DNA of 64,000 bases from VXNJ01 sp965249595. GTDB lineage: Bacteria > Chloroflexota > UBA11872 > VXNJ01. The notes under the pieces were generated by a model. That model saw nothing but the letters and a program-made list of their open reading frames with translations. It was not told where the DNA came from and searched no databases. Where the stretch lies: the NCBI GenBank assembly GCA_965249595.1, contig OZ252242.1, positions 930,001-994,000 of the forward strand. The letters run 5' to 3'. Both the position numbers and the translations under genes were made by a program. Every line of letters starts with the position of its first letter. Positions within the stretch are counted from its first letter, which is position 1. This document shows positions 53,415-62,876 of the stretch, one piece after another.

Positions 53415-54495
53415 AGTCGAATTGGCCCTGCGGCGCCGGCAATTTCATTTGCAAGCGTCATTTAGTGTCGGTCCTGAACCGTTGGTCTTGTTTGGGTATT
53501 CAGGCTCGGGCAAGACGACAACGTTGGAGGCGATCGCCGGGTTGGTTCGTCCGGATAGGGGGCGAATTACCTTTGACGGGCGGGTTCTGTATGATTCGGA
53601 GCACCGAATTGCGGTCCCTGCCCATCAGCGCCAGGTCGGTTACCTGGTCCAAGACGGAGCTCTGTTTCCACACTTGACCGTGTCGCAAAACATCGCCTTT
53701 GGGCTCGGTCAGCTGGATGCGCCGGCTCGCCGTCGCCGGGTCGGGGACCTGCTTGATCTGCTCGACCTGAACGCACTGGCCGAACATCGCCCACACCAAA
53801 TTTCCGGGGGACAACGGCAACGCACGGCCCTGGCCCGGGCCCTGGCCCGGGAATCGCAAATCCTTCTGCTCGATGAGCCATTTGCGGCGCTGGATTTGCC
53901 CATTCGATCCCGAATAATCGGCCAGCTGATCGAACTGCGACGCCGATTGGGGTTAACCATGATCTACGTAACCCACGATCTGGCCGAAGCGTTCTCGCTG
54001 AGCGGCAAAATTGCCGTTTACGACGCCGGGCGCATATTGCAGATTGGGCCGGGCAACGAAATCTACTCGCGACCGGCCAGCCGGCGGGCCGCGGTTTTGA
54101 CCGGCACCAGCAACGTGCTGGAGGCGAGAGTCGTGGGGAGATCAGAAAATGAGACGCTGGTCCAGGTTGGCCCCTGGAAAATTGCGACCATGAACTACCC
54201 ATTCCGGGTTGGTGACCAGGTGGCGGTCTGCATCAGGCCGCAGGCGGTGATATTGATGCGTCACGATCGACTTTCACGCCGACCGGAAAACTTGGTGTCT
54301 GGCCGAATCGAAAGCGATCAACTGCGCGGGTCCCTGCACACTCTGGTTCTGCGCCTCGATGAAGACGGCGTAGATGAGGACCTGCGTTTAGAGGTAGAAC
54401 TGCCCGCCCACGCCCATCGCGTGATGGGTATTTCGGTCGGTGCCAATTGGTCGGCATCGCTGCGTCGCGAAAATCTGCATTTAATCCCTGTTTGA
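53407..54495 (+). CDS. modC: Molybdate ABC transporter ATPase ModC
   Basis: 362 residues. Walker A GYSGSGKTTTLEAIAG near residue 30, Q-loop YLVQDGALFPHLTVSQNIAF near 78, signature HQISGGQRQRTALARALAR near 133, Walker B ILLLDEPFAALD near 155, and the switch His in IYVTHDLAEAF near 188. The C-terminal 120 residues form a MOP/TOBE-type domain (NVLEARVVGRSENETLVQVG, PENLVSGRIESDQLRG) that senses or regulates by oxyanion binding. It powers uptake through ModB. The three mod genes overlap one another, as in a tight operon. Confidence 0.94.
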   Translation: MLEVELALRRRQFHLQASFSVGPEPLVLFGYSGSGKTTTLEAIAGLVRPDRGRITFDGRVLYDSEHRIAVPAHQRQVGYLVQDGALFPHLTVSQNIAFGLGQLDAPARRRRVGDLLDLLDLNALAEHRPHQISGGQRQRTALARALARESQILLLDEPFAALDLPIRSRIIGQLIELRRRLGLTMIYVTHDLAEAFSLSGKIAVYDAGRILQIGPGNEIYSRPASRRAAVLTGTSNVLEARVVGRSENETLVQVGPWKIATMNYPFRVGDQVAVCIRPQAVILMRHDRLSRRPENLVSGRIESDQLRGSLHTLVLRLDEDGVDEDLRLEVELPAHAHRVMGISVGANWSASLRRENLHLIPV

Positions 54496-54565
54496 AGGGT
54501 GTTAATGGTAACGCTGCAGAACAAATTGACGTTTTGTTGTATGAGTATGGCGCAGGACGTGGTTT

Positions 54566-55123
54566 ATTAGCTCGCCTAGGACACCGGACGAGCTGGACCA
54601 ACTGATAAAGCGCTCCATTCAACTGGATCGTGATGCGTTCGGTCTCGTATATGAGGAATTCTTTCCACAAATACATCGGTTCATTCAGTACCGAATCGGT
54701 GGCAATCGGCAGATCGCTGAAGATCTGTCCAGTCAGGTATTTATGCTGGCCCTGCGGGCCATCGGTCGATACCGCCACAAGTCGGTTGCCGGTTTTCGGG
54801 CCTGGATATTTAGGATTGCCCGCAACGCGATTGCCGACCATTTCCGGCGCAGCCAAGATGTCGCCTATGACATCGAAGCGCACGCCGGCCACCTCGCCGA
54901 CGAGAACGACGATTTCGCGCGGATCGATCAATCCGACATCCTCGCGCGGGCACTCGAGGTGCTTACACCGGATCAGGCCGAAGTGATCGCGCTTCGGTTC
55001 TCACAGGATCTGTCGCACCGGGAGATTGGCGCCCTCCTGGGCAAGCGGGAAAACGCTGTCCGGGCGCTGCAATTTAGGGCAATCGCCAACCTCCGTCGCC
55101 GGATGGAGGAACTCGAAGCGTGA
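54566..55123 (+). CDS. ECF-type sigma-70 factor, probable ATT start
   Basis: The first usual start in frame is ATG 54743, but the sigma-70 region 2 begins upstream: DELDQLIKRSIQLDRDAFGL and PQIHRFIQYRIGG, then IAEDLSSQVFMLAL. Between an in-frame TGA near 54540 and 54743 there is no ATG, GTG or TTG. ATT 54566 has AGGA at 54554-54557, eight bases upstream, and gives a natural N-terminus (ISSPRTPDE; 185 aa). Region 2 continues RAWIFRIARNAIADHFR; region 4 reads LTPDQAEVIALRFSQDLSHR and EIGALLGKRENAVRALQFR. It directs RNA polymerase to unknown promoters. The partner below overlaps by 4 nt and is probably its anti-sigma. Confidence 0.85.
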   Translation: MSSPRTPDELDQLIKRSIQLDRDAFGLVYEEFFPQIHRFIQYRIGGNRQIAEDLSSQVFMLALRAIGRYRHKSVAGFRAWIFRIARNAIADHFRRSQDVAYDIEAHAGHLADENDDFARIDQSDILARALEVLTPDQAEVIALRFSQDLSHREIGALLGKRENAVRALQFRAIANLRRRMEELEA

Positions 55124-56529
55124 ACCGCGCCGAGGCGACCATTGCCAACCTGCTCGATGAATTTCGAGACGGGCGCGTTGACCGTGCCCGGCTCCTGGCC
55201 AATAACCCCCAACTGGGTGCCGAGCTGGGTGAATACATTGATGTAGTGGACGCTCTGATGGCGGCCCGCCCAGCGGACCCGGCGGGCGATGTTGTCACGC
55301 GCCGCCGCCGTGTTTTTGAAAGCCAGGTTGATCGACTGGCCCGGCAGGGCATTCATTCGAACTGGCGGCGACAGCTGCTCAACCTAGGCGAACGCCTGTT
55401 TGCACAGACGCGCCTGGCGGCCGCCACGCTAGCCCTGGTGGTGGCGGTACTGGCCGGCAGCGCCGTTTCGGTAGCGGCATTGGCAGCCCCGCCGGGCAGC
55501 CCGTTATATAACTACAAACTGACGGTCGAACAGGCAACCATTCAGCTAACCGCCAAACAGGATCGTCCGGCCGCCTACATTCAACTGGCCGAGCGGCGGG
55601 TTGCCGAACTGTCGCAGTTAGGACCCGATGCGTCTTCCGAACTGGTGGCCCAGGTGTCCGATTCCTATCGCCAATTGGTAAAGGACGGGCTGGCATCGAT
55701 CAATTCTCTGGAAAGTACCTCAGGATTCGACTACACCGACGCCTATCAGAGTTATCAGGATCGCCTGCTCTCGCACAGCGAACTACTCGCTACCTCCTCC
55801 AGACCAACCACCACGGCCGACCCGGAGCCGGGGTCAGAGGACGCCACTGCATCCTCACCAGATGGAAGCGCGGCAACGCCAGCGCCAGACCCCACGCCGT
55901 CCCCGACAGCCCAGCCCACCCCGACCCCGGCCGCAACGCCGACATCGACTCCGGAACCTACCGCGACGGTTGAGCCGGAACCGACCGCCGCACCGGAATT
56001 GGTGACCATTTCCGGCGTCATCGATGAAATTGGCCGCGGTGCACTGCGTATCGGGGAGACGACCGTACTGCTCGATCCTGGCGACGACCAGCCGGTATCG
56101 ATTCAAGGCGAGCCGGCAATTGGAGCCCGCGCCGAAGTCACGGGTGTCCAGCGCGATGAAAATACGATCGCCGCGCGCCAGGTGCGAATCATCACTGATG
56201 TAGCTTCGGCCCCCACCGCCACGCCGACAACGGTGCGGTCAACTCCGACTGTGACGACGACTCCGGAACCGACCCCCAGCCCAGTGGCAACCGCCACCCC
56301 GCTGGCGCCGCTGGCGCCGTTTGATTACTCGGGCTATATCGAGGCCTACGGTGAAAACACCCTGACCATCGATGGTCGGGTGATATTTATCGCCGGCGAT
56401 ACTGAAGCGGACGCCATCATAGTCGGCGGGAACCTGGGCGTGGGAGCGCTGGTTGACGTCAGTGGCGAGCTAATGTCCGACTTGCGGCTGCGGGCCCGCC
56501 GCGTGGTGGTGCGCTCGGGCGCGGTATAG
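55120..56529 (+). CDS. Probable anti-sigma partner: single-span membrane protein with DUF5667-like and two DUF5666-like domains
   Basis: 469 residues from GTG 55120, overlapping the sigma gene by 4 nt. A helical cytoplasmic part (1-90), one span (LAAATLALVVAVLAGSAVSV, about 107-126), then a DUF5667-like outer helical region beginning PPGSPLYNYKLTVEQATIQL. A Thr/Pro-rich linker follows (PTPSPTAQPTPTPAATPTS), then two OB-like DUF5666-type units: ISGVIDEIGRGALRIGETTV with EVTGVQRDENTIAARQVRI, and YSGYIEAYGENTLTIDGRVI with VDVSGELM. The layout is known for sigma-linked membrane proteins. Direct sigma binding is inferred from the overlap. Confidence 0.82.
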   Translation: MNRAEATIANLLDEFRDGRVDRARLLANNPQLGAELGEYIDVVDALMAARPADPAGDVVTRRRRVFESQVDRLARQGIHSNWRRQLLNLGERLFAQTRLAAATLALVVAVLAGSAVSVAALAAPPGSPLYNYKLTVEQATIQLTAKQDRPAAYIQLAERRVAELSQLGPDASSELVAQVSDSYRQLVKDGLASINSLESTSGFDYTDAYQSYQDRLLSHSELLATSSRPTTTADPEPGSEDATASSPDGSAATPAPDPTPSPTAQPTPTPAATPTSTPEPTATVEPEPTAAPELVTISGVIDEIGRGALRIGETTVLLDPGDDQPVSIQGEPAIGARAEVTGVQRDENTIAARQVRIITDVASAPTATPTTVRSTPTVTTTPEPTPSPVATATPLAPLAPFDYSGYIEAYGENTLTIDGRVIFIAGDTEADAIIVGGNLGVGALVDVSGELMSDLRLRARRVVVRSGAV

Positions 56530-56624
56530 GACGATACCGCCTGATCCTCCGATGGGGATTTGTGCGACTCGTAAGTGCCAAGCCGCAAAATTGGGCGGTT
56601 GCCATCAACGAACGGTGATTTCAA

Positions 56625-57632
56625 TTGGTGCGAATGGGGTTTGTCGGCTGTGGCGGTTGGGCCCGAAAGGGTCATATCGCCCGGCAAGATGAGTTTGACG
56701 ATGTCGAAATCGTCGGTTTTGCTGATCCCCAATCCGAGGCGATCGAGCTTGCCCGCAATATTTCGCCCGAATTGGCCAATGTGCCAGGGTTCTCCGACTA
56801 CCAGGAAATGCTCTCCGAATTGGTCCCCGAAGCGGTGGTGATTGCCACCCCGCATACCCTTCATGAGCAGCACATCATGGACGCTTTTGCGGCCGGCTGC
56901 CATGTGATGTGCGAAAAGCCGTTTGTACATAATGTGGCCGCCGCAGTTCGGGTGATCGCCCGCCGCGATGAACTGTCGCGCGAATTGATGGTTCCGTATC
57001 AGCGCAATTTTTTGGCACCTTATGTGTTTGGCGCCGAGCAGATCGCTGCCGGCAAGCTGGGCGCATTGCAGATGATCACCGCCTGGCAGAGCCAGGGTTG
57101 GTTGCTCAGCAACAGAGGCACCTGGCGCGGTGATCCCCAGTACTCGGCGGGCGGTCAGTTAATGGACTCGGGCAGCCATCTGCTCGACTATGTCCTGCAC
57201 GCCACACAATTACGCCCGCTGGCGGTAAACGCGGTGCTAAGCAACCTCACCGAGCGAGTCAATATCAACTCCGCCCTTACCATTCGCTTTGAAGGCGGTG
57301 CACTGGGCAGCCTGGCGGTCATCGGCAATGCGCCAAAGAATATGTGGGAAGAAATAGCCTTCTACGGATCAAATGCTCGTTTGCTGATGCGGTCGACCGC
57401 CCAGATGCCCCTGGCGAATGGGTTGGAATTCGATTACGAAACGATTGGCAATGAAACACTGCCAGTCAACATAGCCGAATCGTCGAGCACGCCTGATCGA
57501 AACTTCATCGACACCCTCTTAGGTCGGGACCGAGTCCGGGCGACCGCCGAATCTGCCGTTAAAGTCCTAGCCATTACCGAAGCGGCCTGGCGCTCGGCCG
57601 AATCGGGAGCCGAGGTGCCGGTCGAGTACTAG
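56625..57632 (+). CDS. Gfo/Idh/MocA-family oxidoreductase
   Basis: 335 residues; TTG 56625, GTG 56628 and ATG 56634 are all possible starts. The NAD(P)-binding Rossmann fold begins MGFVGCGGWARKGHI, then VGFADPQSEAIELAR, VIATPHTLHEQHIMDAFAAG and CEKPFVHN near residue 98 (the EKP motif). The C-terminal domain shows GAEQIAAGKLGALQMITAWQ, then GGQLMDSGSHLLDYVL near 168 (the G....D.G.H motif with catalytic His). It oxidises or reduces a sugar, inositol or related alcohol; substrate not deducible. It converges on polA with a 4-nt overlap. Confidence 0.9.
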   Translation: MVRMGFVGCGGWARKGHIARQDEFDDVEIVGFADPQSEAIELARNISPELANVPGFSDYQEMLSELVPEAVVIATPHTLHEQHIMDAFAAGCHVMCEKPFVHNVAAAVRVIARRDELSRELMVPYQRNFLAPYVFGAEQIAAGKLGALQMITAWQSQGWLLSNRGTWRGDPQYSAGGQLMDSGSHLLDYVLHATQLRPLAVNAVLSNLTERVNINSALTIRFEGGALGSLAVIGNAPKNMWEEIAFYGSNARLLMRSTAQMPLANGLEFDYETIGNETLPVNIAESSSTPDRNFIDTLLGRDRVRATAESAVKVLAITEAAWRSAESGAEVPVEY

Positions 57633-60343
57633 TTAAGGGCTACCGGCTTCGTTTGGGCCCAATTGGGGCCGGCTGCCACGTCCGTTTTTAGCGGGACCGC
57701 CAGCTGGCAGACGCCGTTCATGATCCGGGCCAACTGGGGAGCGAAATCGGTCAACACGGCAGCATCGATTTCGATTAACAATTCGTCATGTATCTGTAGC
57801 GTCATCGCCGCCGGAATCTGCTGGTCGCGGATGTAGCGGTCGAGCTCAATCATGGCCAGCTTGATGATTTCAGCCGAGGTGCCTTGGATGGGCATGTTGA
57901 TCGCCTCCCGCTCGGCCGCCTCACGCCGTCTGCCGAAGGATTGCAAATCGGCATGGCGGCGAATTCGTCCATGCAGGGTACGCGTGAATCCTTCTTCACG
58001 GGCGCTGCGGGCAGTTTCCTCCATGTAGTTGTGCACACCCGGATAGCGCCGGAAGTAGGAATCGATCATCTCCTTGGCATCGGCGTACTCGAGTCCGCCG
58101 CGCCAGGCCAAACCATGGGCCGTTATCCCGTAGACGATTCCAAAATTGACCATCTTGGCGTGTTCGCGCATCTGTTCACTAACCGCCGCCGGGTCGACTC
58201 CATAGAGCTGAGAGGCGGTTGCCTGGTGGATGTCCAAATCAGCCTTGAAGGCGGCGATTAGGTTTTCATCGCCGGATATATGGGCGAGCACTCGCAGATC
58301 AATTTGCGAATAATCGGCGGAGATCAGTGTCCGGCCGGGAGCGGCGGTAAAGGCGTGACGGATCTTTCGGCCACGTCCACGTCGAACCGGGATGGCCTGC
58401 AGATTGGGATTGCGGCTGGCCAACCGCCCGGTGACCGAGGCGGTCTGGGAATAGCGGGGGTGGATCCGCCCGTTGGCATCGACTAAGGTGGGCAATGGAC
58501 CGATGTAGTTGCGCAGCAGGGTGGCCAATTCACGGTGCTCGATGACGGCCGCGATGATCGGGTGTTCATCGAGGAGGAGATCCAACGCCCGCCGCGCTGT
58601 TGATGGCGCTCCGCCCCGGGTCTTGAGCTTGGCCTCGAGGCCGAGGTCTTCAAATAGAACGCGACCCAATTCACGAGTGGAATTGATGTTAAATTTCCGA
58701 TCGGCAAGTTCATGGATCTGCTCGGCGATTCGGGCGTGGTCGACCTCCAGGTCGGCTTCAAGCTCGACCAATACCGATTTTTCCAGCTGAACTCCAACCG
58801 ACTCCATCTGGGCCAGGACCGGGATCAGTGGCAGTTCGATGTCCTGATAGACGCTGCTCAATTCCTGATTGGCCAGTGACGGCCCCAAGCGATCGGCCAT
58901 TTGGGCGACCGCCTGGGCGGCCCTGATGCAGGCTTGCGGATCCAGGGCGGCGGCCTCGGCCATTGAAACCACTCCGTCGCCGGTTGGCAGCGAATTGGCC
59001 AGTACTTGATCCACCTGGCGGGCCACCAATTGCCGCAGGTCGCCGACGCTCTCGCCGCCGCTGTCCAAATGAGCCGCTGTCGCGGCGTCAAAATCGATTC
59101 CGGCCAGTCCGATTCCCGCGGCCAACAACGCTCGAATCAGTTCCTTGCCAGCGAAGACCCGTTTGGGTTTGGCGGAGTCGCCCAGCCAGGGAGCGAGGGC
59201 CTCCAGGATTGATCTGTTCGCATCGGCGATGTACCAATTGTGGTGGTCGAGATGGATCGCCAGTGACGCCAGCCTCAGCTTTGACTTCCCGCCGGTTGCC
59301 CATCCGATCAGCGAGGGCGTTTCACTACCCGCAATCAATTGGGTTGCCAATTTGGCCGCCGCCGCCGCCCCGTCGACCGCCGTCCAGTCTTGGGACTGGG
59401 GGCCGGCTGCAAACAGCGAAAACTGACCCTGGGCGTGCAGTTCAAGGTCAAATGGCAGGCGCTGGCGGATTGAATTGAAATCCAATTGATCAAAGATCTC
59501 CCGTACCCGAACCGGATCGGCGTGCTCCCAGATCCGTGACCGCGGGGCGTCGAATTCAACTGGAACGCCGGTGTCGATCGTGGCCAGGCGCTTGGAGATT
59601 TGGGCCGATTCCTGGTTTTCGGGTTCGGCTAGCGCACGTCGCGCCCTGGAGGGTAAATCCTCAATGGCGGCGAGGACGCCTTCGAGATTGCGATGATCCC
59701 TAATTAATGTGATGGCCGTCTTTTCACCAATCCCGGGCACCCCTGGAATGTTGTCCGAGGAATCTCCTTGCAGGGCTTTGATGTCGACTAAGTAGCGGGG
59801 CTCAACCTGCCAACGTTTGATGAATCGTTCGCGGTCATAGAGCAGGTTTGGCATGCTGCCCGGGCGCGGATAAAAGACATTGATGCGGCTGGTGATCAGC
59901 TGGAACAGGTCGCGGTCACCGGAGTAGATCCGCACGTGGAAGTTCTCCCCGGCCGCCGTCTTGGCGATCGTCCCAATGATGTCGTCGGCTTCAAAGCCCT
60001 CATGTTGGTAGGCCGGGATGCCCAGCGCCTCAACCAGTTGACGAGCGCGGCCGAATTGCGGTATCAGCTCGGGCGGGGGCGCGGATCGATTTGCTTTGTA
60101 ATTGGCGTCGATGGCGTCGCGAAAGGTTGGCCCCGGGGCGTCGAAGGCGACTACAAGGTGAGTTGGATCCCAATCATCGATCGCCCGCAGCATCTGCGTT
60201 GTGAACCCGTAAACGGCATTGGTGTGCTCACGTTGGCCTTGTGAATCGAATACCGCAAAGCGCGCCGGAACGGCGTGAAAGGCCCTAAAAAGCAGCGACA
60301 TCGCGTCGATGATGAGCAACCGGTCAAGGCGCCTCGCGGCCAT
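57629..60343 (-). CDS. polA: DNA polymerase I
   Basis: 904 residues with three parts. The 5' nuclease (1-290): LLIIDAMSLLFRAFHAVP, HEGFEADDIIGTIA, YSGDRDLFQL, LQGDSSDNIPGVPGIGEKTA. The middle (300-480) occupies the place of the 3'-5' exonuclease, but I see none of its DxE, Nx2-3D or Yx3D residues, so proofreading is probably absent, as in Taq-type enzymes. The polymerase (500-904): TGRLASRNPNLQAIPVR, SADYSQIDLRVLAHISGDE, the O helix REHAKMVNFGIVYGITAHGL, INMPIQGTSAEIIKLAMIEL and LQIHDELLIEI. It fills gaps, removes primers and completes excision repair after UvrABC. Confidence 0.97.
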   Translation of the reverse strand: MAARRLDRLLIIDAMSLLFRAFHAVPARFAVFDSQGQREHTNAVYGFTTQMLRAIDDWDPTHLVVAFDAPGPTFRDAIDANYKANRSAPPPELIPQFGRARQLVEALGIPAYQHEGFEADDIIGTIAKTAAGENFHVRIYSGDRDLFQLITSRINVFYPRPGSMPNLLYDRERFIKRWQVEPRYLVDIKALQGDSSDNIPGVPGIGEKTAITLIRDHRNLEGVLAAIEDLPSRARRALAEPENQESAQISKRLATIDTGVPVEFDAPRSRIWEHADPVRVREIFDQLDFNSIRQRLPFDLELHAQGQFSLFAAGPQSQDWTAVDGAAAAAKLATQLIAGSETPSLIGWATGGKSKLRLASLAIHLDHHNWYIADANRSILEALAPWLGDSAKPKRVFAGKELIRALLAAGIGLAGIDFDAATAAHLDSGGESVGDLRQLVARQVDQVLANSLPTGDGVVSMAEAAALDPQACIRAAQAVAQMADRLGPSLANQELSSVYQDIELPLIPVLAQMESVGVQLEKSVLVELEADLEVDHARIAEQIHELADRKFNINSTRELGRVLFEDLGLEAKLKTRGGAPSTARRALDLLLDEHPIIAAVIEHRELATLLRNYIGPLPTLVDANGRIHPRYSQTASVTGRLASRNPNLQAIPVRRGRGRKIRHAFTAAPGRTLISADYSQIDLRVLAHISGDENLIAAFKADLDIHQATASQLYGVDPAAVSEQMREHAKMVNFGIVYGITAHGLAWRGGLEYADAKEMIDSYFRRYPGVHNYMEETARSAREEGFTRTLHGRIRRHADLQSFGRRREAAEREAINMPIQGTSAEIIKLAMIELDRYIRDQQIPAAMTLQIHDELLIEIDAAVLTDFAPQLARIMNGVCQLAVPLKTDVAAGPNWAQTKPVALN

Positions 60344-60382
60344 CAGAACAACGCTTTCCGGGCTAAGTTGCCCTCTAAGCGG

Positions 60383-62734
60383 TCAAATGTTGCTGGTATT
60401 GACCACCGCGGGCGCAACTGGTTTGGTTGGATCAGTGGGCCACCAGTTCCATTTGCCCAACAGCATGATGATGCTGGGTACCAGCACCGTCCGGACAATG
60501 AATGTATCGATAAGTATGCCAATCGATACGGTTAGCCCGATTTGGACGATCGGCTCCAGCGGGAAGGTCGTCAGGACCAGGAAAGTACCGGCCAGGATAA
60601 TGCCCGCCGAGGTGATCACCCCGCCGGTGCTGGCCACCGCCCGGCGGGTGGCCGAGGCCACGTCCGAACCGGCGCACTCCTCGCGCAGGCGGGTGATTAA
60701 CAGGATGTTGTAGTCGGCGCCCAGGGCGGTCAGGAAAATGAACGCCCAAAGCACGTTTTGACTGCCCACCCCGCTGTGATCGAATACGTACTCGAACATA
60801 AATACCGCGATACCCAGCGATGCCAGCAGGGATACGAAAACGCTTAGCGCCAGATACGTCGCCGCCACGGGGCTGCGCAGCACCAACACCAGGATGGCAA
60901 AAATCATCAGGTAACCTAGCGGGATCACCAACAATGTGTCGCGATTGATTGCCTCGCGCGAGTCGTAATTTATCGCGGTCTGCCCGCCGACGATTGGATT
61001 TACGTCGGCCAGCGAGGTGGTCGCGGTCAACTGTCGAATCGCCGTTCGGAGGGCTGGAATCTGATCAATTGCTTCTACCGAACCGGGGTTGGCCGCTAGT
61101 TCAAATTCCAGATATGCGGTGCTCTTCTCTGGTGAAACGTAACGCTGCCCGGCGGCCAGCGTGGCGATCGATTGCCCCAGCGCCGGATCTGCCCCCGGTG
61201 CCAATGATCCATCCGGTGGTCCGGCCGCGGCCGGACCACCGGTAATTCCACCTAGCAGCGGTGGTGGTATCGAATCGAGGAATTCGGCAAATTCCTCACC
61301 GGCGCGCTGGGGGACGGTGGCGAATGGCCGGGTCGGCCCAAAGACCCGGGCTATTTCGACGCGCGCTTCCAGCTGCGAAGAAATCTGGGCCAGGGCTGGC
61401 AGGTGGTCATTTACCGAACCGGTCGGCAATTGGTAATAAACGAACCCCGGTTGGGCTGATCCGGTGGTCCCCGATTCGGCCAAGATTTCGAAGCCAATTT
61501 TTGAGTCGGTCCCATCAGGGAGCGAGGCGACCTGGTCAAAAGTCTGCTCCAATTGCAAATTCCCCAGCGCGAAGGACCCCAGGACTACCAAAGCCGCTAG
61601 CAATGTGGCCCAGGGCTTTTTGGTCGTCCAGTCGGCAACCCGCCGCCACAGCGTTGATGGGCGAATTGCCCGTTCCAGTGAGACTGGCCAGAATACCCAG
61701 CGGCCGGCCAGAACGACGATTGCTGGAATGAGGGTTAGCCCGGCGCAAACGGTTACGAAGATCGCCATGCCCAATGTCGGGCCCATGCCTCGGAACGAAC
61801 CAAAAGATGCCAACAGCAGCAGCGCCATAACAACGATCGTGGTGCCGCCGCTGGAACTGATCGCCGGCCCCAGCCGGGCCACCGCGGTTGCCATGGCCGA
61901 CCAGCGGTTGCCTTGCCGGCGCAACTCTTCGCGATAGCGCGCCACTACAAAAATCGTGTAATCGGTGCCCGCGCCGAATACCAATACCGACATGAGGGCG
62001 GTTATCTGGCTGCTGATTGGTAAATCGAAGGTGCTCGCGGCCAGGGCCGACAGGAATTGGGCCGTCGCCAGGGTCCAGCCCACGCCGAGGAGGGCCAAGA
62101 CGGGCATAACCGGTGAGCGGTACACCAACAGGAGGATGGCAAAGACGAGGATTATGGTCAGCAGGGTTACGCGGAAATCAAACGAAGAAAAGGTGCTGGC
62201 TAGGTCGGCGAATATGCCGGCCGGACCCGTAAACGAGATCACCAATTCGTCATCGGCGCCTAAAAGACTTTGGAAGTGCGACCGCAGTTCGGTGGTGTAT
62301 TCGGCGAATAGCGGGAGGTTGCCGCCAATTTCGAAGATCGAAACAATCGAAAGCGTGCGGACCATGCCGTCGCCTTCAACGATGTCGGCCGGCGGCAGCG
62401 TTGCCTCGACAAATCCGGTGAATTCGCCGGCGCTCAGGTAATCGAATACTTCGCCAGCTAAGGCCCTATCAGCTTCGGTGATACCAGAAGGCCGGTGCAC
62501 CAGGGTGATGCCCGGCAATCCCGGCGACGGGAATGTTTCCTGGCTTATTACAAGGGCTTGGCGGGCTTCGGATGCAGTCGGCAGGAAATCGGCATTGTCA
62601 TCGTTAACCACATCGCCCAGACTGGGCGCGGCAGCAAAAATCAACGCGGTGATGATCGCCCAAGCGAAGAGCACGCCGGCCGATCGCCAGGGAGAACCGG
62701 ATAGCCAACCGAGTCCGCCAAATACATGCCGCAT
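60383..62734 (-). CDS. MMPL-type RND transporter
   Basis: 783 residues from ATG 62734. Two homologous halves, each with one leading span, a large outer domain and a block of five spans. Half one: SSQITALMSVLVFGAGTDYT and IFVVARYREELRRQG; half two: VLWAFIFLTALGADYNILLI and TRLREECAGSD. The G(A/T)DY motifs are the proton-relay residues of MmpL proteins. These transporters export lipids, siderophores or drugs. No regulator or lipid synthase gene is adjacent, so the cargo is unknown. The gap to polA is 39 nt on the same strand. Confidence 0.9.
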   Translation of the reverse strand: MRHVFGGLGWLSGSPWRSAGVLFAWAIITALIFAAAPSLGDVVNDDNADFLPTASEARQALVISQETFPSPGLPGITLVHRPSGITEADRALAGEVFDYLSAGEFTGFVEATLPPADIVEGDGMVRTLSIVSIFEIGGNLPLFAEYTTELRSHFQSLLGADDELVISFTGPAGIFADLASTFSSFDFRVTLLTIILVFAILLLVYRSPVMPVLALLGVGWTLATAQFLSALAASTFDLPISSQITALMSVLVFGAGTDYTIFVVARYREELRRQGNRWSAMATAVARLGPAISSSGGTTIVVMALLLLASFGSFRGMGPTLGMAIFVTVCAGLTLIPAIVVLAGRWVFWPVSLERAIRPSTLWRRVADWTTKKPWATLLAALVVLGSFALGNLQLEQTFDQVASLPDGTDSKIGFEILAESGTTGSAQPGFVYYQLPTGSVNDHLPALAQISSQLEARVEIARVFGPTRPFATVPQRAGEEFAEFLDSIPPPLLGGITGGPAAAGPPDGSLAPGADPALGQSIATLAAGQRYVSPEKSTAYLEFELAANPGSVEAIDQIPALRTAIRQLTATTSLADVNPIVGGQTAINYDSREAINRDTLLVIPLGYLMIFAILVLVLRSPVAATYLALSVFVSLLASLGIAVFMFEYVFDHSGVGSQNVLWAFIFLTALGADYNILLITRLREECAGSDVASATRRAVASTGGVITSAGIILAGTFLVLTTFPLEPIVQIGLTVSIGILIDTFIVRTVLVPSIIMLLGKWNWWPTDPTKPVAPAVVNTSNI

Positions 62735-62876
62735 GCGTGAACCCGATCTTGGATTTGAGGCGCAATAGCCCATCGAACAAAGCCAAGAATTTGGTCGTAT
62801 CTTCGACGACCCGCGGTCAATTCAGCCGGACCGACGGGGGCGCTACTATTCGCTGGTGGAGTTTATTAAATAAGGA

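Noticed and set aside
55870..56290. Repetitive CCGACC/CCGACG-rich stretches taken for a tandem DNA repeat
   Set aside because: They encode the Thr/Pro-rich linkers of the anti-sigma partner; the repeat is at protein level.
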